A DNA stretch of 64,000 bases, taken from positions 1 through 64,000 of the forward strand of contig NZ_KE384031.1 of the NCBI RefSeq assembly GCF_000423545.1, given 5' to 3'. This document shows, piece by piece, positions 1-9,426 of the stretch. Each line of letters opens with the position of its first letter. The first letter of the stretch is position 1. The stretch comes from Metapseudomonas resinovorans DSM 21078 (GTDB lineage Bacteria; Pseudomonadota; Gammaproteobacteria; Pseudomonadales; Pseudomonadaceae). The notes under the pieces were generated by a model. It saw only the letters and a list, made by a program, of their open reading frames with translations. It was not told where the DNA came from and did no database searches. The position numbers were made by a program, and so were the translations under genes.

Positions 1-224
1 CGCTGGAAGTAGCCGTACAGGTAGAGCTTGAGCAGGTCCGCCGGGTCGTAGGGCGGACGCCCGGTTCGACCCGGCTGCGCCTTGCTGAAACCCAGCGCCT
101 GCAGATCCAGCCGCGCCACGTAGACCTCGATCACCCGCACCAGGTGGTCTTCGGGAACCAGCTCGTCCAACGACGGCGGAAACAGGCTGTCCTGACCGCG
201 CGCCTCTCCCTGGATGTAGCCCAT
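1..224 (-). CDS. IS1182-family transposase, N-terminal fragment (cut by window edge)
   Basis: Only the first 74 codons are visible. They begin MGYIQGEARGQDSLFPPSL and run through a DLQALGF segment to a GRPPYDPADLLKLYLYGYF segment, which is characteristic of the N-terminal region of IS1182-family transposases; the DDE catalytic core would lie beyond position 1. The start ATG at 224 lies four bases downstream of a perfect palindrome (229-262) and has no recognisable Shine-Dalgarno sequence, so translation may depend on that structure. Family is judged from motif memory; IS5-like relatives share parts of this region. Confidence 0.75.
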   Translation of the reverse strand, partial: MGYIQGEARGQDSLFPPSLDELVPEDHLVRVIEVYVARLDLQALGFSKAQPGRTGRPPYDPADLLKLYLYGYFQ

Positions 225-228
225 AAAC

Positions 229-262
229 GACAATGCCCGTATCGATCGATACGGGCATTGTC
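229..262. repeat. Perfect 34-bp palindrome in the transposase leader
   Basis: Positions 229-245 and 246-262 are exact reverse complements centred on ATCGAT, giving a 17-bp arm with no spacer. It begins four bases upstream of the transposase ATG on the minus strand. A transcript entering from outside would fold it and could occlude initiation, as known for some IS leaders; alternatively it is a transposase or host factor binding site. Confidence 0.8.
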
Positions 263-338
263 TTCAGCTTCGACTCAGACGGCTAGGTTTTCACACAGTC
301 TGATTCGCCGGGCCTTCCTTCACTAACGACACTCACAC

Positions 339-1319
339 TCAGCGCAGGCTTGGCCCCTGGAACCCCATCCAGAGCGCCAGGCGCTCAGCGACGCTGGCAC
401 CAAACTTCTTCGAAAATCGATCGAAAGGCGACTCCTGAACGGTATAATCAACAATCTCCTTTGCACCGACGACTTCACGAGCCACAAAACTGGCATTGCC
501 AAGCTTGTCCACCAACCCCAACACCAACGCCTGCTCGCCAGTCCAGACCAAACCACTGAAGAGCTCGGGATGAGTGTCAACCTTGAGCCGGTCGCCACGC
601 CCCTTCTTCACGCTCTCGATAAATTGTTGATGCGTGGTGCTCAACACACCCTGCCAGAACTCGGTCTCCTCCGGCTTTTGCGGCTGGAACGGATCGAGGA
701 AGGCCTTGTGCTCGCCTGAGGTATAGACACGGCGCTCGACGCCAAGCTTAGCCATGGCGTCGACGAAGCCGAAGCTCGCCGCAGTAACACCGATGGAACC
801 GACCAGGCTGGCCTTGTCGGCGTAAATCTCGTCGGCCGCACTGGCGATGTAATAAGCACCAGATGCCCCCAGGTCCGAAATGACGGCGTAGACCTTGATG
901 TCCTTGTGCTCTTCGCGCAGCCGGCGGATCTCGTCATAAACGTAGCCGGACTGCACCGGACTGCCGCCCGGGCTGTTGATGCGCAACACCACACCCCTGG
1001 TGTTCGGATCTTCGAAGGCCGCACGCAGACCGGTCACGATATTGTCGGCACTTGCTGCCTCCTCATCGGCGATCATGCCGCGCACCTCAACCAGGGCGGT
1101 ATGCTCCTGACTACGCGCCGCACTTTTCTGCAGGTCGAAGATCGGCGAGAACAGCGCCAGGGCGGCGAACAGGTAAAGGAAAGTCAGCGATTTGAAGAAA
1201 ATACCCCAGCGCCGGGCACGGCGCTGCTCCTGAACACCAGCCAGGACCGCTTTTTCCAGCAGCTTCCAGCTCTTCTGTTCAGCCTTGTCGACAGCCGGTT
1301 CTTTCCACTCGTCAGACAT
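339..1319 (-). CDS. sppA: Signal peptide peptidase SppA, S49 family
   Basis: 326-residue membrane-anchored serine protease that degrades cleaved signal peptides in the inner membrane. One hydrophobic segment lies near residues 43-62 (LTFLYLFAALALFSPIF). The S49 core follows, with LRINSPGGS, the Ser-containing SDLGASGAYYIAS motif, and the Lys-containing ADKASLVGSIGV. The length fits the single-domain bacterial type, about half of E. coli SppA. The start at 1319 follows GGTGGAG and overlaps the stop of the HAD phosphatase by 8 bp, so it is the last gene of an rluC-HAD-sppA operon. The IS at 1-302 begins about 37 bp beyond its stop codon. Confidence 0.9.
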   Translation of the reverse strand: MSDEWKEPAVDKAEQKSWKLLEKAVLAGVQEQRRARRWGIFFKSLTFLYLFAALALFSPIFDLQKSAARSQEHTALVEVRGMIADEEAASADNIVTGLRAAFEDPNTRGVVLRINSPGGSPVQSGYVYDEIRRLREEHKDIKVYAVISDLGASGAYYIASAADEIYADKASLVGSIGVTAASFGFVDAMAKLGVERRVYTSGEHKAFLDPFQPQKPEETEFWQGVLSTTHQQFIESVKKGRGDRLKVDTHPELFSGLVWTGEQALVLGLVDKLGNASFVAREVVGAKEIVDYTVQESPFDRFSKKFGASVAERLALWMGFQGPSLR

Positions 1320-2004
1320 AAGACTCCACCTCTCGGGATTGCCGGCTCAGGCCACCGCTCAACCAGTGGCTCAGCTCCTCGAAACGCTCGATCGCCAACC
1401 TGGGCGACTCCTTGAGCAACTCAGCAAGCGGCTGGGCACCATAGCCCACCGCCACGGAATCCATCCCAGCCCGATGCGCCATGCGCAAATCGAAGGGCGA
1501 ATCCCCCACCATCACCGCCTGCTCGGCCCCCACCCCACAATGCGCCAGGATTTCCTGCAGCATGCGTGGATCAGGCTTGCTTGCCGTTTCATCAGCGCAA
1601 CGAGTGACATCGAAATAGTCCAGCCACCCACGCCCGGCCAGCACATGATCCAACCCTCGACGACTCTTGCCGGTGGCCACGGCCAGACGGTAGCCCTGCT
1701 CTCGGAATGTTTCCAGGGCCTCAGCCACCCCATCGAACAACGGGGAAGGCTGACGCTCCAGGGCGTTGTAGTGCTCACCGTATCGCTGGCGGAACGTGTC
1801 GATGCGCTGCGCATCATCGAGTTCTGGATAGAGGGTAGCGATAGCCTCCGGCAAGCCGAGCCCGATGATACCCTTGATGGCGGCATCATCGCGCCAGGGC
1901 AACCCCGAAACCTCCGCTGCCACACGCATGGCTTCGACAATGCGGGCAATGGAGTCAACCAACGTGCCATCCCAGTCGAAGATCAGAAGCTGATAATCAG
2001 GCAC
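1312..2004 (-). CDS. HAD-IA phosphatase, phosphoglycolate phosphatase-like
   Basis: 230-residue haloacid-dehalogenase superfamily hydrolase. HAD motif I is [13 protein letters not shown], with nucleophile and acid/base Asp at the start of the protein; motif II Ser/Thr is in [11 protein letters not shown]; motifs III and IV are KPDPRML and [12 protein letters not shown]. The alpha-helical cap inserted after motif I places it in subfamily IA. The substrate is not evident: Gph-like 2-phosphoglycolate phosphatase or a pyrophosphatase role are both possible. It overlaps rluC upstream and sppA downstream by 8 bp each, so translation is probably coupled. Confidence 0.85.
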   Translation of the reverse strand: MPDYQLLIFDWDGTLVDSIARIVEAMRVAAEVSGLPWRDDAAIKGIIGLGLPEAIATLYPELDDAQRIDTFRQRYGEHYNALERQPSPLFDGVAEALETFREQGYRLAVATGKSRRGLDHVLAGRGWLDYFDVTRCADETASKPDPRMLQEILAHCGVGAEQAVMVGDSPFDLRMAHRAGMDSVAVGYGAQPLAELLKESPRLAIERFEELSHWLSGGLSRQSREVESYV

Positions 2005-2950
2005 CTAGTCGCTCCAGGGTTTTCTGCCACATCTCATCCACCGGAGCCTCCAGCTTCAGCTCACCGCCATCGGGAAGGCTGATAGCCAGGGAATGCGCAT
2101 GAAGGAACAAGCGCTTGCCACCCAGATCACGAATCTCGCGGGTGAAATCCTCATCCCCATACTTGGGATCGCCAGCGATGGAATGACCGGCGTGTTTGGC
2201 ATGCACACGAATCTGGTGAGTGCGCCCAGTGATGGGACTGGCTTCCACCAGGGTGGCGAACTCGCCAAAACGACGCACGACACGAAATTCGGTCAGCGCC
2301 TCCTTGCCCTCGGGATTCACCTCGACCATACGCTCGCCGGAGCGCAGGTTGTTCTTCAGCAGCGGCGCACTGACCTTCTTCTTCGAGGTCGGCCAACTGC
2401 CGCGCACCAGCGCCAGATAGCGCTTATCGACGCCATCACCACGCAATGCCTCGTGCAGGTGACGCAACATACTGCGCTTCTTGGCGATCATCAGCAGACC
2501 GGAAGTGTCGCGATCCAGGCGATGCACCAGCTCAATATCCTTGGCCTCCGGACGCAACTGACGAAAGGCTTCGATCACGCCGAAGCTGAGGCCGCTGCCA
2601 CCATGCACCGCGATGCCAGACGGCTTGTTCAGCACGATCAGCGCCTTGTCTTCGTAGACGATGGCGCTCTCCAGACGCTCCAGCAGCCCCTGGGCCACCG
2701 GTGCCGGCTCGTTCGGTTCGGACAGGCGCAGCGGCGGAACCCGCACGATATCGCCAGCTTGGAGCTTGTACTCCGGCTTGATTCGCCCCTTGTTGACGCG
2801 GACCTCGCCCTTACGAAGGATGCGATAAATCAACGTCTTGGGCGCACCTTTCAACTGGGTACGTAGGAAATTGTCGATGCGTTGGCCGGCATATTCCGGC
2901 GAAACCTCAAGCAGCTGGACGCCGGAGGTTGGAGAGGCAGGAGTATTCAT
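1997..2950 (-). CDS. rluC: 23S rRNA pseudouridine synthase RluC
   Basis: 317 residues, close to E. coli RluC (about 319), which makes pseudouridines 955, 2504 and 2580 in 23S rRNA. An N-terminal S4 RNA-binding domain (residues ~20-80, [21 protein letters not shown]) precedes the RluA-type catalytic domain with the signature [17 protein letters not shown] holding the catalytic Asp. The frame stays open further upstream, but ATG 2950 gives the family N-terminus [10 protein letters not shown]. No Shine-Dalgarno precedes it, and a TATGAT hexamer sits 7 nt upstream. Divergent from rne, the usual gammaproteobacterial arrangement. Confidence 0.93.
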   Translation of the reverse strand: MNTPASPTSGVQLLEVSPEYAGQRIDNFLRTQLKGAPKTLIYRILRKGEVRVNKGRIKPEYKLQAGDIVRVPPLRLSEPNEPAPVAQGLLERLESAIVYEDKALIVLNKPSGIAVHGGSGLSFGVIEAFRQLRPEAKDIELVHRLDRDTSGLLMIAKKRSMLRHLHEALRGDGVDKRYLALVRGSWPTSKKKVSAPLLKNNLRSGERMVEVNPEGKEALTEFRVVRRFGEFATLVEASPITGRTHQIRVHAKHAGHSIAGDPKYGDEDFTREIRDLGGKRLFLHAHSLAISLPDGGELKLEAPVDEMWQKTLERLGA

Positions 2951-2956
2951 CTGGGT

Positions 2957-2962
2957 ATCATA
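2957..2962 (-). promoter_or_regulatory. Candidate -10 element of rluC, implying a near-leaderless mRNA
   Basis: The minus strand reads TATGAT six bases before the rluC ATG at 2950. A transcript starting the usual 6-8 nt downstream of the -10 would begin at or next to the ATG. The -35 match is weak (TTCAAA-like with a 15-16 bp spacer). Confidence 0.4.
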
Positions 2963-2978
2963 ACAATTTTTTATGGAT

Positions 2979-3007
2979 TTGAAGCACTTAATGATTACTG
3001 CTATAGT
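2979..3007 (+). promoter_or_regulatory. Sigma70-type promoter for rne
   Basis: TTGAAG at 2979-2984 and TATAGT at 3002-3007 are separated by exactly 17 bp, matching 4/6 and 5/6 consensus positions. The predicted start near 3014 gives a leader of about 497 nt before the rne ATG. Confidence 0.7.
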
Positions 3008-3510
3008 CGCGAACGCCGCCAAAAGCGGCCTGGTTTCGGGGTGTTCGCCAAAACTGCCACCCCCCAACCGCTGCAACCCTTTCAGGACGTAAGGCCGTCC
3101 GACAGAAAATTCGCCGCATTGACCGCGATATTTCCGAAATCAAAGCCTCGAGCCATGACGCGTGATCACCCCTTCCAATGGGAGATCACGGTAAATGCAA
3201 CCCGCTACGGATTCAGCGAGCGGCACCCGATTTTCAAGGGATAAGTGTAGGGTGGAGATGCATAACCGTCGGACTGCGTAGTTTCAAGACGCTTCATTTC
3301 GTCCGCTACCGACCGTTGATTCCTCCTCCTGAACAAGTGCTTCTGTCACGACACAGCAAGCAGGAGACGTAGTCGCGATTCCGGCCCCTTTGGCTGGAGT
3401 TCGCTGGACACTGGGGTGGCCCGCCGCCCCTGACACGCACCTGACACCGACCGCGAGAGTCGTGTGCGCCAATCGCCGTTTCCGGTAGCCCGGAAACCTA
3501 TTGGTACCAC

Positions 3511-6500
3511 ATGAAAAGAATGCTGATTAACGCGACTCAGCCCGAAGAGTTGCGTGTTGCTCTGGTCGACGGCCAACGCCTGTACGATCTGGACATTGAA
3601 TCGGGTGCCCGCGAGCAGAAGAAAGCCAACATCTACAAGGGCCGAATCACTCGCATCGAACCCAGCCTCGAGGCTGCCTTCGTCGATTTCGGCGCTGAGC
3701 GCCACGGTTTCCTGCCTCTGAAAGAAATCTCCCGCGAGTACTTCAAGAAGTCCCCCGAAGGCCGCATCAACATCAAGGAAGTGCTCAGCGAAGGCCAGGA
3801 AGTCATCGTCCAGGTCGAGAAAGAAGAACGTGGCAACAAGGGCGCAGCCCTGACCACCTTTATCAGCCTCGCCGGCCGTTATCTGGTTCTGATGCCGAAC
3901 AACCCGCGCGCAGGTGGTATCTCCCGCCGTATCGAAGGCGAAGAGCGCAACGAACTGCGTGAAGCGCTGAACGGCCTCAACGCTCCGGCCGACATGGGCC
4001 TGATCGTCCGCACCGCCGGCCTCGGCCGCTCCAGCGAAGAGCTGCAGTGGGACCTGGACTACCTGCTGCAACTCTGGAGCGCCATCAAGGAAGCCTCCGG
4101 TGAGCGTGGCGCGCCCTTCCTGATCTACCAGGAAAGCAACGTCATCATCCGCGCCATTCGCGACTACCTGCGCCAGGACATCGGCGAAGTGCTGGTCGAC
4201 AGCGTCGAAGCCCACGAAGAAGCCCTGAGCTTCATCCGCCAGGTGATGCCGCAGTACCAGAGCAAGATCAAGCTCTATCAGGACAGCGTCCCGCTGTTCA
4301 ATCGCTTCCAGATCGAAAGCCAGATCGAAACCGCCTTCCAGCGCGAAGTGAAGCTGCCGTCCGGCGGTTCCATCGTCATCGACCCGACCGAAGCCCTGGT
4401 GTCGATCGACATCAACTCGGCTCGCGCGACCAAAGGCGGCGACATCGAAGAAACCGCTCTGCAGACCAATCTGGAAGCGGCCGAAGAAATCGCCCGCCAG
4501 CTGCGCCTGCGTGACATTGGTGGCCTGATCGTCATCGACTTCATCGATATGACCCCGGCCAAGAACCAGCGCGCCGTGGAAGAGAAAGTCCGTGAAGCCC
4601 TGGAAGCCGACCGCGCCCGTGTGCAGATTGGCCGCATCTCTCGTTTCGGTCTGCTGGAAATGTCCCGTCAGCGCCTGCGTCCGTCCTTGGGCGAGACCAG
4701 CGGCATCGTCTGCCCGCGCTGCGACGGCCAAGGCATCATCCGTGACGTCGAATCCCTGTCCCTGGCCATCCTGCGCCTGATCGAAGAAGAGGCCCTCAAG
4801 GACCGCACCGCCGAAGTCCGCGCCCAGGTCCCGATCCCCGTTGCCGCCTTCCTGCTTAACGAGAAGCGCAACAGCATCACCAAGATTGAGCTGCGTAGCC
4901 GTTCGCGCATCGTCATCCTGCCGAACGACCACCTGGAAACTCCGCACTTCGAAGTCCAGCGCCTGCGCGATGACAGCCCAGAAGTGCTGAGCAGCCAGTC
5001 CAGCTACGAAATGACGCCTGCCGAAGCGGAAGAAATTCAGCCGGTCAGCTCCACCCGCACCCTGGTTCGCCAGGAAGCCGCGGTGAAGACTGTTTCCCCT
5101 GAGCGCCCCGTTCCGGCCCCGGTTGCCCCTCAGGCCCCGACACCCGCACCCGCACCGACCCCGGAACCCAGCCTGTTCAAGGGTCTGGTGAAGTCCCTGG
5201 TAGGCCTGTTCGCCGGCAAGGAAGAGCCCAAGGTCGAAGCCGAGAAGCCTTCCACCGAGCGCCAGCCGCGCAGTGAAGAACGCCGTAGCGGTCGCCAGCA
5301 GAACCGCCGCCGCGATGGTCGTGAGCCCCGCGAAGGTCGTGAAGCCCGCCGTGAGGACGATCGCAAGCCTCGCGAAGAGCGTCAGCCGCGCGAAGCCCGT
5401 GAGGCGCGCGAAGGCCAGGAAAGCCGCCGTGAGCGTCCGGCCCGCGAAGAGCGCCAGCCGCGTGAGGAGCGCCAACCGCGCGAAGAGCGTCAGCCGCGTG
5501 AACCGCGTGAAGAGCGCCAGCCCCGCGAAGAGCGTCAGCCGCGCGAGCCTCGCGAGGAACGTCAGCCGCGTGAACCGCGTGAAGAGCGCCAACCTCGCGA
5601 AGAGCGTCAGCCTCGTGAGCCCCGTGAAGGCCAGGAAGGTCGCCGCGAGCGTGGCGAACGCGCCGAGCGTCCGGCCCGCGAAGAGCGCCAGCCGCGTGAA
5701 GAGCGTCAACCTCGTGAAGAGCGCCAGCCCCGTGCCGAACTGGCCCAGGCCGATGCCGAGGCGGTCGACGAAGAACTGCTGAACAACGAAGAGCTGCTGC
5801 AGGACGACGAACAGGAAGGCGCCGATGGCGAACGTCCCCGTCGCCGTTCCCGTGGCCAGCGTCGCCGCAGCAATCGCCGCGAGCGCCAGCGCGAAGCAAA
5901 CGGTGATGAGCTGGAAGAAGGTCAGGAAGATCAGGAAGGCGCCGAGCAGGCCGCTCCGGCCGACGCCACCCAGATCGCTGCAGTAGCCGCCACCGCCGCG
6001 GTCACCGCAGACCTGGTCGCCGAAGCAACTGCTGAAGCAACCGCTGAAGCACCGGCCGCGGCCGAAACTCCGGTTGTTGAAGCTCCGGTTGCCGAAGTCG
6101 TGGTCGCCCAAGTCGAGGAAGCCGCTCCGGTCGTCGAACTGGCTCCGGTGGTCGAGGAAGCCCCGGCTGTGGTCGAAGCCCCTCAGGTCGCTGAACCGGC
6201 CCCGGCCGAAGTCGTAGCCGAAGCCGAAGCGCCTGCCGTCGCTTCCGTCGAGGAAGCACCGGCTGCAGAGCCCCAGGTCGAAGAGCCGGTTCGTGCGCCC
6301 TCCAGCGGTGGCCGTGCCCCCAACGATCCGCGTGAAGTGCGTCGCCGTCAGCGCGAAGCCGAGCGTCTGGCCAAGGAAGCCGAAGAGGCTGCTGCCAAGG
6401 CCGTTGACGCGGTAGCCGCTGCCGAACCGGTCGCCACTGCCGTACACGCCATCGCCGGCGTGGAAGAGGAAGTGGTCGCCGCCGAGCAGAAGGTTGAAGA

Positions 6501-6648
6501 AACTGTCGAACAGGCTGTAGAGGCTCCGGCCGAACAGACTGAGCAAGTGGCTGAAGCAACCGAAGCCGAAGTACCGGCCCAAGCCGAGACCAAGGCCGAG
6601 GAAGAAGAGAAGGACGAAGCCAAGGACGAGACCAAACCGGTCGTCTGA
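3511..6648 (+). CDS. rne: Ribonuclease E
   Basis: 1045-residue endonuclease, scaffold of the RNA degradosome. The N-terminal half carries the S1 domain (residues ~36-118), the DNase-I-like subdomain with catalytic Asp in [12 protein letters not shown] and IVIDFIDM, and the zinc-link CPRCDGQG that tetramerises the enzyme. The C-terminal half is disordered and charged: Arg/Glu-rich REER and RQPRE repeats at residues ~580-750, an acidic and Arg stretch, an Ala/Val/Glu-rich linker, and an [10 protein letters not shown] motif near residue 940. From memory, REER repeats and NDPR are partner-binding short linear motifs in P. aeruginosa RNase E. Own promoter upstream and a strong terminator downstream make it monocistronic. 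Confidence 0.97.
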   Translation: MKRMLINATQPEELRVALVDGQRLYDLDIESGAREQKKANIYKGRITRIEPSLEAAFVDFGAERHGFLPLKEISREYFKKSPEGRINIKEVLSEGQEVIVQVEKEERGNKGAALTTFISLAGRYLVLMPNNPRAGGISRRIEGEERNELREALNGLNAPADMGLIVRTAGLGRSSEELQWDLDYLLQLWSAIKEASGERGAPFLIYQESNVIIRAIRDYLRQDIGEVLVDSVEAHEEALSFIRQVMPQYQSKIKLYQDSVPLFNRFQIESQIETAFQREVKLPSGGSIVIDPTEALVSIDINSARATKGGDIEETALQTNLEAAEEIARQLRLRDIGGLIVIDFIDMTPAKNQRAVEEKVREALEADRARVQIGRISRFGLLEMSRQRLRPSLGETSGIVCPRCDGQGIIRDVESLSLAILRLIEEEALKDRTAEVRAQVPIPVAAFLLNEKRNSITKIELRSRSRIVILPNDHLETPHFEVQRLRDDSPEVLSSQSSYEMTPAEAEEIQPVSSTRTLVRQEAAVKTVSPERPVPAPVAPQAPTPAPAPTPEPSLFKGLVKSLVGLFAGKEEPKVEAEKPSTERQPRSEERRSGRQQNRRRDGREPREGREARREDDRKPREERQPREAREAREGQESRRERPAREERQPREERQPREERQPREPREERQPREERQPREPREERQPREPREERQPREERQPREPREGQEGRRERGERAERPAREERQPREERQPREERQPRAELAQADAEAVDEELLNNEELLQDDEQEGADGERPRRRSRGQRRRSNRRERQREANGDELEEGQEDQEGAEQAAPADATQIAAVAATAAVTADLVAEATAEATAEAPAAAETPVVEAPVAEVVVAQVEEAAPVVELAPVVEEAPAVVEAPQVAEPAPAEVVAEAEAPAVASVEEAPAAEPQVEEPVRAPSSGGRAPNDPREVRRRQREAERLAKEAEEAAAKAVDAVAAAEPVATAVHAIAGVEEEVVAAEQKVEETVEQAVEAPAEQTEQVAEATEAEVPAQAETKAEEEEKDEAKDETKPVV

Positions 6649-6669
6649 AGCCAAGCCTGAAAGAGAAAG

Positions 6670-6695
6670 GGGATGCCATCGGCATCCCCTTTTTC
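6670..6695 (+). terminator. Rho-independent terminator of rne
   Basis: Perfect 9-bp stem GGGGATGCC / GGCATCCCC with a 3-nt loop, followed by five T. It starts 21 bp after the rne stop, and the next gene is convergent. Confidence 0.93.
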
Positions 6696-6715
6696 ATTCC
6701 GCTTGTTTAATTCCC

Positions 6716-8497
6716 CTACTCCACCTCATCCTCCGCCTGGACGCCGAACTGCAACTCGGCCAGTCGCGCATAGAGCGGGCTGCTGGCCACCAATTGCGCG
6801 TGGCGACCGACCGCAATCACCTTTCCCCGCTCCATCACAGCGATGCGATCGGCATTCTGCACGGTGGCCAGACGGTGGGCGATCACCAGCGTGGTGCGTC
6901 CGCTCATCAGGGCCGGCAGGGCCTGCTGGATCAGGTGCTCGCTTTCTGCATCGAGGGCGCTGGTGGCCTCGTCCAGCAGCAGGATGGGTGCATCCACCAG
7001 CAGGGCTCGGGCAATGGCCAGACGCTGGCGCTGGCCACCGGAAAGGCCGATGCCGCCCTCCCCCAGGTGCGTCCGGTAGCCCTGCGGCAGGCGCGTGATG
7101 AACTCGTGGGCATGGGCCGCACGCGCGGCAGCCTCCACTTCGGCATCGCTGGCCTCGGGGCGTCCATAGCGGATGTTGTCTTCGACGCTGCCGTAGAACA
7201 GTGCGGGATTCTGGGACACCAGGGCGAAACAGCGGCGCAGGTCGGCAGGGTCGAGTTGCTGCAACGCCACGCCCTTGACGCGGATGCTGCCCGCCTGGGG
7301 GTCGAAGAAGCGCAGCAGCAGTTCGAACACCGTCGACTTGCCCGCACCCGAGGGCCCGACCAGCGCCAGGGTCTCACCAGGGCGAACGTCCAGGCTGACG
7401 CCATCCAGGGCGTTCACTTCAGGCCGACTGGGATAGGCGAAGCAAACAGCCTCCAGTTCGATACGACCACTGACACGTTCCGGCAGCGTCACCTGTCCCT
7501 CAGCCGGGGCGTGGATGGCGTTGCGCGCCTGGAGCAACTCGGCGATACGCTCGGCCGCACCGGCGGCGCTCTGCAGCTCACCGATCACTTCACTGATAGC
7601 ACCGAAGGCCGCCCCCACGATCAAGCTATAGAACACGAAGGCCGCCAGGTCGCCGGGAGAGATACGCCCGGCGATGACATCCGTTCCGCCGACCCAGAGC
7701 ATGACCCCAACGGCTCCCAGCACCAGCAGGATCACCAGGGTGATCAGCCAGGCGCGCTGGGTGATGCGGTGCAGTGCCGTGTCAAAGGCACCTTCCACCG
7801 TGCCGGCGAAACGTTGACGATCCTGGGCCTGATGGTTGTACGCCTGCACCGTCTTGATCTGCCCCAGGGTTTCGCCAACGTAGCTGCCGACATCGGCGAT
7901 ACGGTCCTGGCTCTGCCGCGACAGGCGCCGCACACGGCGCCCGAAAATGAGGATGGGCGCCAGCACCAGCGGCAACGCCAGCAGCACGATGCCGGTCAGC
8001 TTGGGATTGGTGACAAACAGCAGGCCGATGCCGCCCACCAGCATGATGCCGTTGCGCAGCGCCATGGAGAGGGACGAGCCGATCACCGATTGCAGCAGCG
8101 TCGTGTCGGCTGTCAGCCGAGACTGGATCTCCGAGGCGCGGTTGCTCTCGTAGAAACCTGGATGCAGCTGGATCAGGTGATCGAACACGCGCTTGCGGAT
8201 GTCCGCGACGAATCGCTCGCCTATCCAGGACACCAGGTAGAAGCGCGTAAAGGTACCGACGGCCAGCGCCAGCACCAGACCGAAGAACAGCATGATCGAA
8301 TGCTGCAACGACGCCTGGGATTGGGTCGCCAGGCCCTGGTCCACCAACAGGCGGATGCCCTGCCCCATGGACAAGGTGATTCCGGCAGTGAACAACAACG
8401 CCAGCAGCGCGCCCAACACTCGCCAGCGATAGGGCGAAACGAAGCGACCAGCCATGCGCAGCGCATTGCGCTGCCGTGCAGAAAGAAGGGATGCCAT
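6716..8497 (-). CDS. ABC transporter, fused permease and ATPase (MsbA-like exporter)
   Basis: 593-residue half-transporter expected to act as a homodimer in the inner membrane. Residues ~20-310 form the type-I exporter membrane domain with six segments. The nucleotide-binding domain has Walker A GPSGAGKSTV, signature LSGGQRQRLAIARALL, Walker B ILLLDEATSALD and a switch His in VIAHRL. This architecture is shared by lipid and multidrug exporters and the substrate cannot be read from sequence; essential lipid-A flippase MsbA is a less likely identity because no lipid-A genes are adjacent. It lies 8 bp after the DoxX-like gene, forming a DCC-DoxX-ABC transcription unit. Confidence 0.88.
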   Translation of the reverse strand: MASLLSARQRNALRMAGRFVSPYRWRVLGALLALLFTAGITLSMGQGIRLLVDQGLATQSQASLQHSIMLFFGLVLALAVGTFTRFYLVSWIGERFVADIRKRVFDHLIQLHPGFYESNRASEIQSRLTADTTLLQSVIGSSLSMALRNGIMLVGGIGLLFVTNPKLTGIVLLALPLVLAPILIFGRRVRRLSRQSQDRIADVGSYVGETLGQIKTVQAYNHQAQDRQRFAGTVEGAFDTALHRITQRAWLITLVILLVLGAVGVMLWVGGTDVIAGRISPGDLAAFVFYSLIVGAAFGAISEVIGELQSAAGAAERIAELLQARNAIHAPAEGQVTLPERVSGRIELEAVCFAYPSRPEVNALDGVSLDVRPGETLALVGPSGAGKSTVFELLLRFFDPQAGSIRVKGVALQQLDPADLRRCFALVSQNPALFYGSVEDNIRYGRPEASDAEVEAAARAAHAHEFITRLPQGYRTHLGEGGIGLSGGQRQRLAIARALLVDAPILLLDEATSALDAESEHLIQQALPALMSGRTTLVIAHRLATVQNADRIAVMERGKVIAVGRHAQLVASSPLYARLAELQFGVQAEDEVE

Positions 8498-8505
8498 TGA
8501 GGGAC

Positions 8506-8928
8506 TCAGTCGGATTGCCTAAGGGGTTGCCCTGCGCGCTGCGCGGCGGCGGCAGGCGCTTCCGCCCACCACCCCGCCAGACAGAGGCAGAGCGCCACCA
8601 GGTTGGTGGACAGGGGATTGAATGCCTGGATCAGCAAGCCCGGAGCGAACAGCGCCACATCCAGCAATAAGCCGATCAACAATGCCGCCGCCAGCGCCAA
8701 GGGCCAGCGTTGTTTGCGTACCCGCAACAGGATCAGCGCAAGGGCGATTTCCGCCAGCCCGGCAATGGTCGCTACCAGCTCCACGCGGGTTAGGCCATGG
8801 GCGGCAATCATCAATTTCTCGTCGGCGCTCAACCAGAGCAGCTTGGGCACCAGACCGTGGTAGAGGAACAACAGCGCCAACCCCCACCGGGCCAACGAGG
8901 CGAAGCGACGTGATTCAGCGGTCGGCAT
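8506..8928 (-). CDS. DoxX-like family membrane protein
   Basis: 140 residues, almost entirely hydrophobic, with four predicted membrane segments: ARWGLALLFLYHGLVPKLLW, VELVATIAGLAEIALALIL, WPLALAAALLIGLLLDVAL and NPLSTNLVALCLCLAGWWA. The HGLVPKL element after the first helix is typical of DoxX-like proteins, which are related to quinone-linked or redox functions in some bacteria. It overlaps the upstream DCC gene by 14 bp, so translation is likely coupled, and DCC-DoxX neighbours often occur together. Exact activity unknown. Confidence 0.75.
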   Translation of the reverse strand: MPTAESRRFASLARWGLALLFLYHGLVPKLLWLSADEKLMIAAHGLTRVELVATIAGLAEIALALILLRVRKQRWPLALAAALLIGLLLDVALFAPGLLIQAFNPLSTNLVALCLCLAGWWAEAPAAAAQRAGQPLRQSD

Positions 8929-9355
8929 TCAGGAAGCGCCCCTCATGGTCGGGCGACGGCAGCAGGCAGACGTCGTGCCGGCCGAAAAGGCGGTAGCGAT
9001 TCAGGGCAATACGGTCGTAGCACCAGTCGCGCAGGCCCAGAGGCAGAAAGCGGAAAACGCCCAGCAGCGGCCAGGGGGCCGGCAACTGACGAACGATCCG
9101 TGCAATGGCCTCGGAGCGGACGAACAGCTCGCGGCCTTCCACATAGAGCATGGTGGCGAAGCTATCGGTGGGCAGGCCGAACCAGCGCAGGATCGCCTGC
9201 CCTTCCACCGACTGTACCGAGGCAAGCTTGAATACCCGCGCCCGGTCATGGCGGATCAGGAACTTCGCCCAGCCGTTACAGAGCTTGCACACCCCGTCAA
9301 ACAGCACGACGTGCTCGCCGGGGCGGACATGGGGCGGGTACTGCTCGGCATCCAT
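8915..9355 (-). CDS. DCC-family thiol-disulfide oxidoreductase-like protein
   Basis: 146 residues of the DCC/YuxK family, named for its Asp-x-x-Cys-x-x-Cys start motif, seen here as LFDGVCKLCNGWAKFLIRHD near residues 18-37. The conserved downstream RSEAIARIV and YDRIALNRYRLFGRHD segments are also present. The CxxC suggests thiol redox chemistry, but no member of this branch is well characterised to my knowledge. The start at 9355 is chosen because AGGAG lies 8 bases upstream; the longer open frame has low-quality N-terminal sequence. First gene of the DCC-DoxX-ABC unit. Confidence 0.8.
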   Translation of the reverse strand: MDAEQYPPHVRPGEHVVLFDGVCKLCNGWAKFLIRHDRARVFKLASVQSVEGQAILRWFGLPTDSFATMLYVEGRELFVRSEAIARIVRQLPAPWPLLGVFRFLPLGLRDWCYDRIALNRYRLFGRHDVCLLPSPDHEGRFLNADR

Positions 9356-9426
9356 CACGATGCTCCTGAATCCACGGGGAAGTGCCGTCGATGGTAGCCG
9401 ATCTCCCCGGATACCGGCGCCCCGCC

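Larger units (their letters stand above)
1..302 (-). mobile_element. End of an IS1182-type insertion sequence (partial)
   Basis: The stretch holds the 5' part of a transposase reading off the left window edge, its leader with a perfect 34-bp palindrome, and a candidate terminal inverted repeat, GTTTTCACACAGTCTG, at 287-302. The same 16-mer with one change recurs as both ends of a 67-bp element at 34764-34830, which supports 302 as the true IS boundary. The other end and any target duplication lie outside the window. The element sits just downstream of the sppA stop codon. Confidence 0.7.
2951..3510. promoter_or_regulatory. rluC-rne divergent region and long rne leader
   Basis: 560 bp without a convincing gene. 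It holds the divergent promoters described separately and an rne leader of about 500 nt. E. coli rne has a structured leader through which RNase E autoregulates its own mRNA, and the length here suggests the same principle. A short stem-loop, GGAC/GTCC around 3084-3099, is visible; no other structure could be assigned by eye. Short open frames inside it have no ribosome-binding site. Confidence 0.6.

Noticed and set aside
3346-6654. 1102-codon open frame antisense to rne
   Set aside because: It mirrors the GC-biased codons of rne, has low-complexity Leu/Gly/Arg composition, no ribosome site, and rne is unmistakable on the other strand.
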